Positions 4,974-5,491 of a stretch of DNA of 5,491 bases are shown one piece after another. The DNA lies in the NCBI GenBank assembly GCA_033791105.1, contig JASJHI010000382.1:1-5491 (forward strand), read 5' to 3'. The position numbers and the translations under genes were made by a program. Within the stretch, counting starts at the first letter, position 1; every line of letters starts with the position of its first letter. Source of the stretch: JASJHI01 sp033791105. Its GTDB lineage: Bacteria; Actinomycetota; Acidimicrobiia; Acidimicrobiales; Ilumatobacteraceae. Under the pieces are notes generated by a model. It ran no database searches, was not told where the DNA came from, and worked only from the letters and a program-made list of their open reading frames with translations.

Positions 4974-5491
4974 TCAGTAGCCGCGGCGCAGGTCGACGAG
5001 ACCGATCAGCTCATCGCCTTGCACGAATCGGGCGACGTTGGCCCGAACGCGTTCGGCGAGCAGCGGTCGGGCCATGTCCGGCGTGTTCCCGACATGCGGC
5101 GTGATGATGCAGTTCGCCGCGGACCACAGCGGGTGACCCTCCGGTAAGGGTTCGGGGTCGGTCACGTCGAGTCCCGCTCCCCCGATCACGCCGTGCTGCA
5201 ACGCCTGGACCAGATCGTCGGTGACGACGTGTCTCCCACGGGCGACGTTCACGAGGACCGCATGACTCTCCATCGAGGCGAACTCGTTGCTGCCGAACAA
5301 CCCGTCGGTGTCGGGGGTGAGCGGCAGCGCGAGTACGACGAGATCGGCGCCGGAAAGTGCGTCGGTGTACCGATCCGCCTCGAGCACATCGTCGACACCG
5401 TCCATCGCCTCGACGCGATTTCGGACGACCGTGATGTGGCAGTTCCAGGGCTGCAACAGCCGTACGAGCGACTCGGTGATGCCCCCACCGC
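4974..5491 (-). CDS. D-isomer 2-hydroxyacid dehydrogenase, C-terminal part; cut by the right edge
   Basis: The visible 171 residues are the nucleotide-binding domain and C-terminal tail of an enzyme that usually has about 310-330, so roughly 140-150 N-terminal residues lie beyond 5491. It reversibly reduces a 2-oxoacid to a D-2-hydroxyacid in the cytosol. The visible part opens with the Rossmann glycines GGGITESLVRLLQPW. GADLVVLALPLTPDTDGLFG and LVNVARGRHVVTDDLVQAL are family signatures. The catalytic set is present: Arg in VARGR, Glu in DPEPLPEGHPLW and His in TPHVGNT. The second strand ends HITVVRNR, with Arg where NAD-dependent members usually have Asp, which hints at NADP(H). A TTG at 5456 is inside the Rossmann helix and is not the start. 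Glyoxylate/hydroxypyruvate reductase is a reasonable guess, but phosphoglycerate dehydrogenase-like or other 2-oxoacid specificity cannot be excluded. Confidence 0.92.
   Translation of the reverse strand, partial: GGGITESLVRLLQPWNCHITVVRNRVEAMDGVDDVLEADRYTDALSGADLVVLALPLTPDTDGLFGSNEFASMESHAVLVNVARGRHVVTDDLVQALQHGVIGGAGLDVTDPEPLPEGHPLWSAANCIITPHVGNTPDMARPLLAERVRANVARFVQGDELIGLVDLRRGY

Noticed and set aside
4325..5104. 259-residue plus-strand frame
   Set aside because: Antisense to the J-domain gene and part of the dehydrogenase, both of which have clear family motifs.

Overview
The window is a GC-rich stretch (roughly 65% by eye) with strongly G/C-biased third codon positions, few Shine-Dalgarno sites and several starts without one. 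This fits an actinobacterium. The gene content, including a DUF5990-type protein and a J-domain protein with an LppU-like tail, fits that phylum, perhaps an Acidimicrobiia-like lineage. The lineage is an inference from style, not a marker-based assignment.

Layout. At the left edge (1-295, minus strand) is the 5' part of a gene I do not recognise. After a gene-free or leader region (296-553) comes a plus-strand cluster: an NTF2/SnoaL-like protein (554-1117), a SulP anion transporter with a STAS domain (1114-2853), a five-helix membrane protein of unknown function (2861-3415) and a DUF5990-type protein (3463-3909). The first two overlap by ATGA, the third follows after 7 bp and the fourth after 47 bp, so they are probably co-transcribed. 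A 221-bp convergent intergenic region (3910-4130) follows.

The right part is on the minus strand, read right to left. It holds a D-isomer 2-hydroxyacid dehydrogenase cut by the window edge (5491-4974), a membrane-anchored J-domain protein (4921-4277) and a tRNA-Val(CAC) gene (4203-4131).

How they work together. The SulP permease is the functional core of the plus-strand cluster. The small membrane protein next to it is the obvious candidate for an accessory subunit or co-regulated partner, and the NTF2-like protein is translationally coupled to the transporter. No carbonic anhydrase, sulfate-assimilation or nitrate gene is present, so the transported anion cannot be named. The minus-strand genes look like ordinary housekeeping content. 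There are no mobile elements, CRISPR arrays or phage genes. The most interesting points are the SulP/five-helix/NTF2 cluster, the J-domain to LppU-like domain fusion, and the unusual T-loop and 5' leader of the tRNA.
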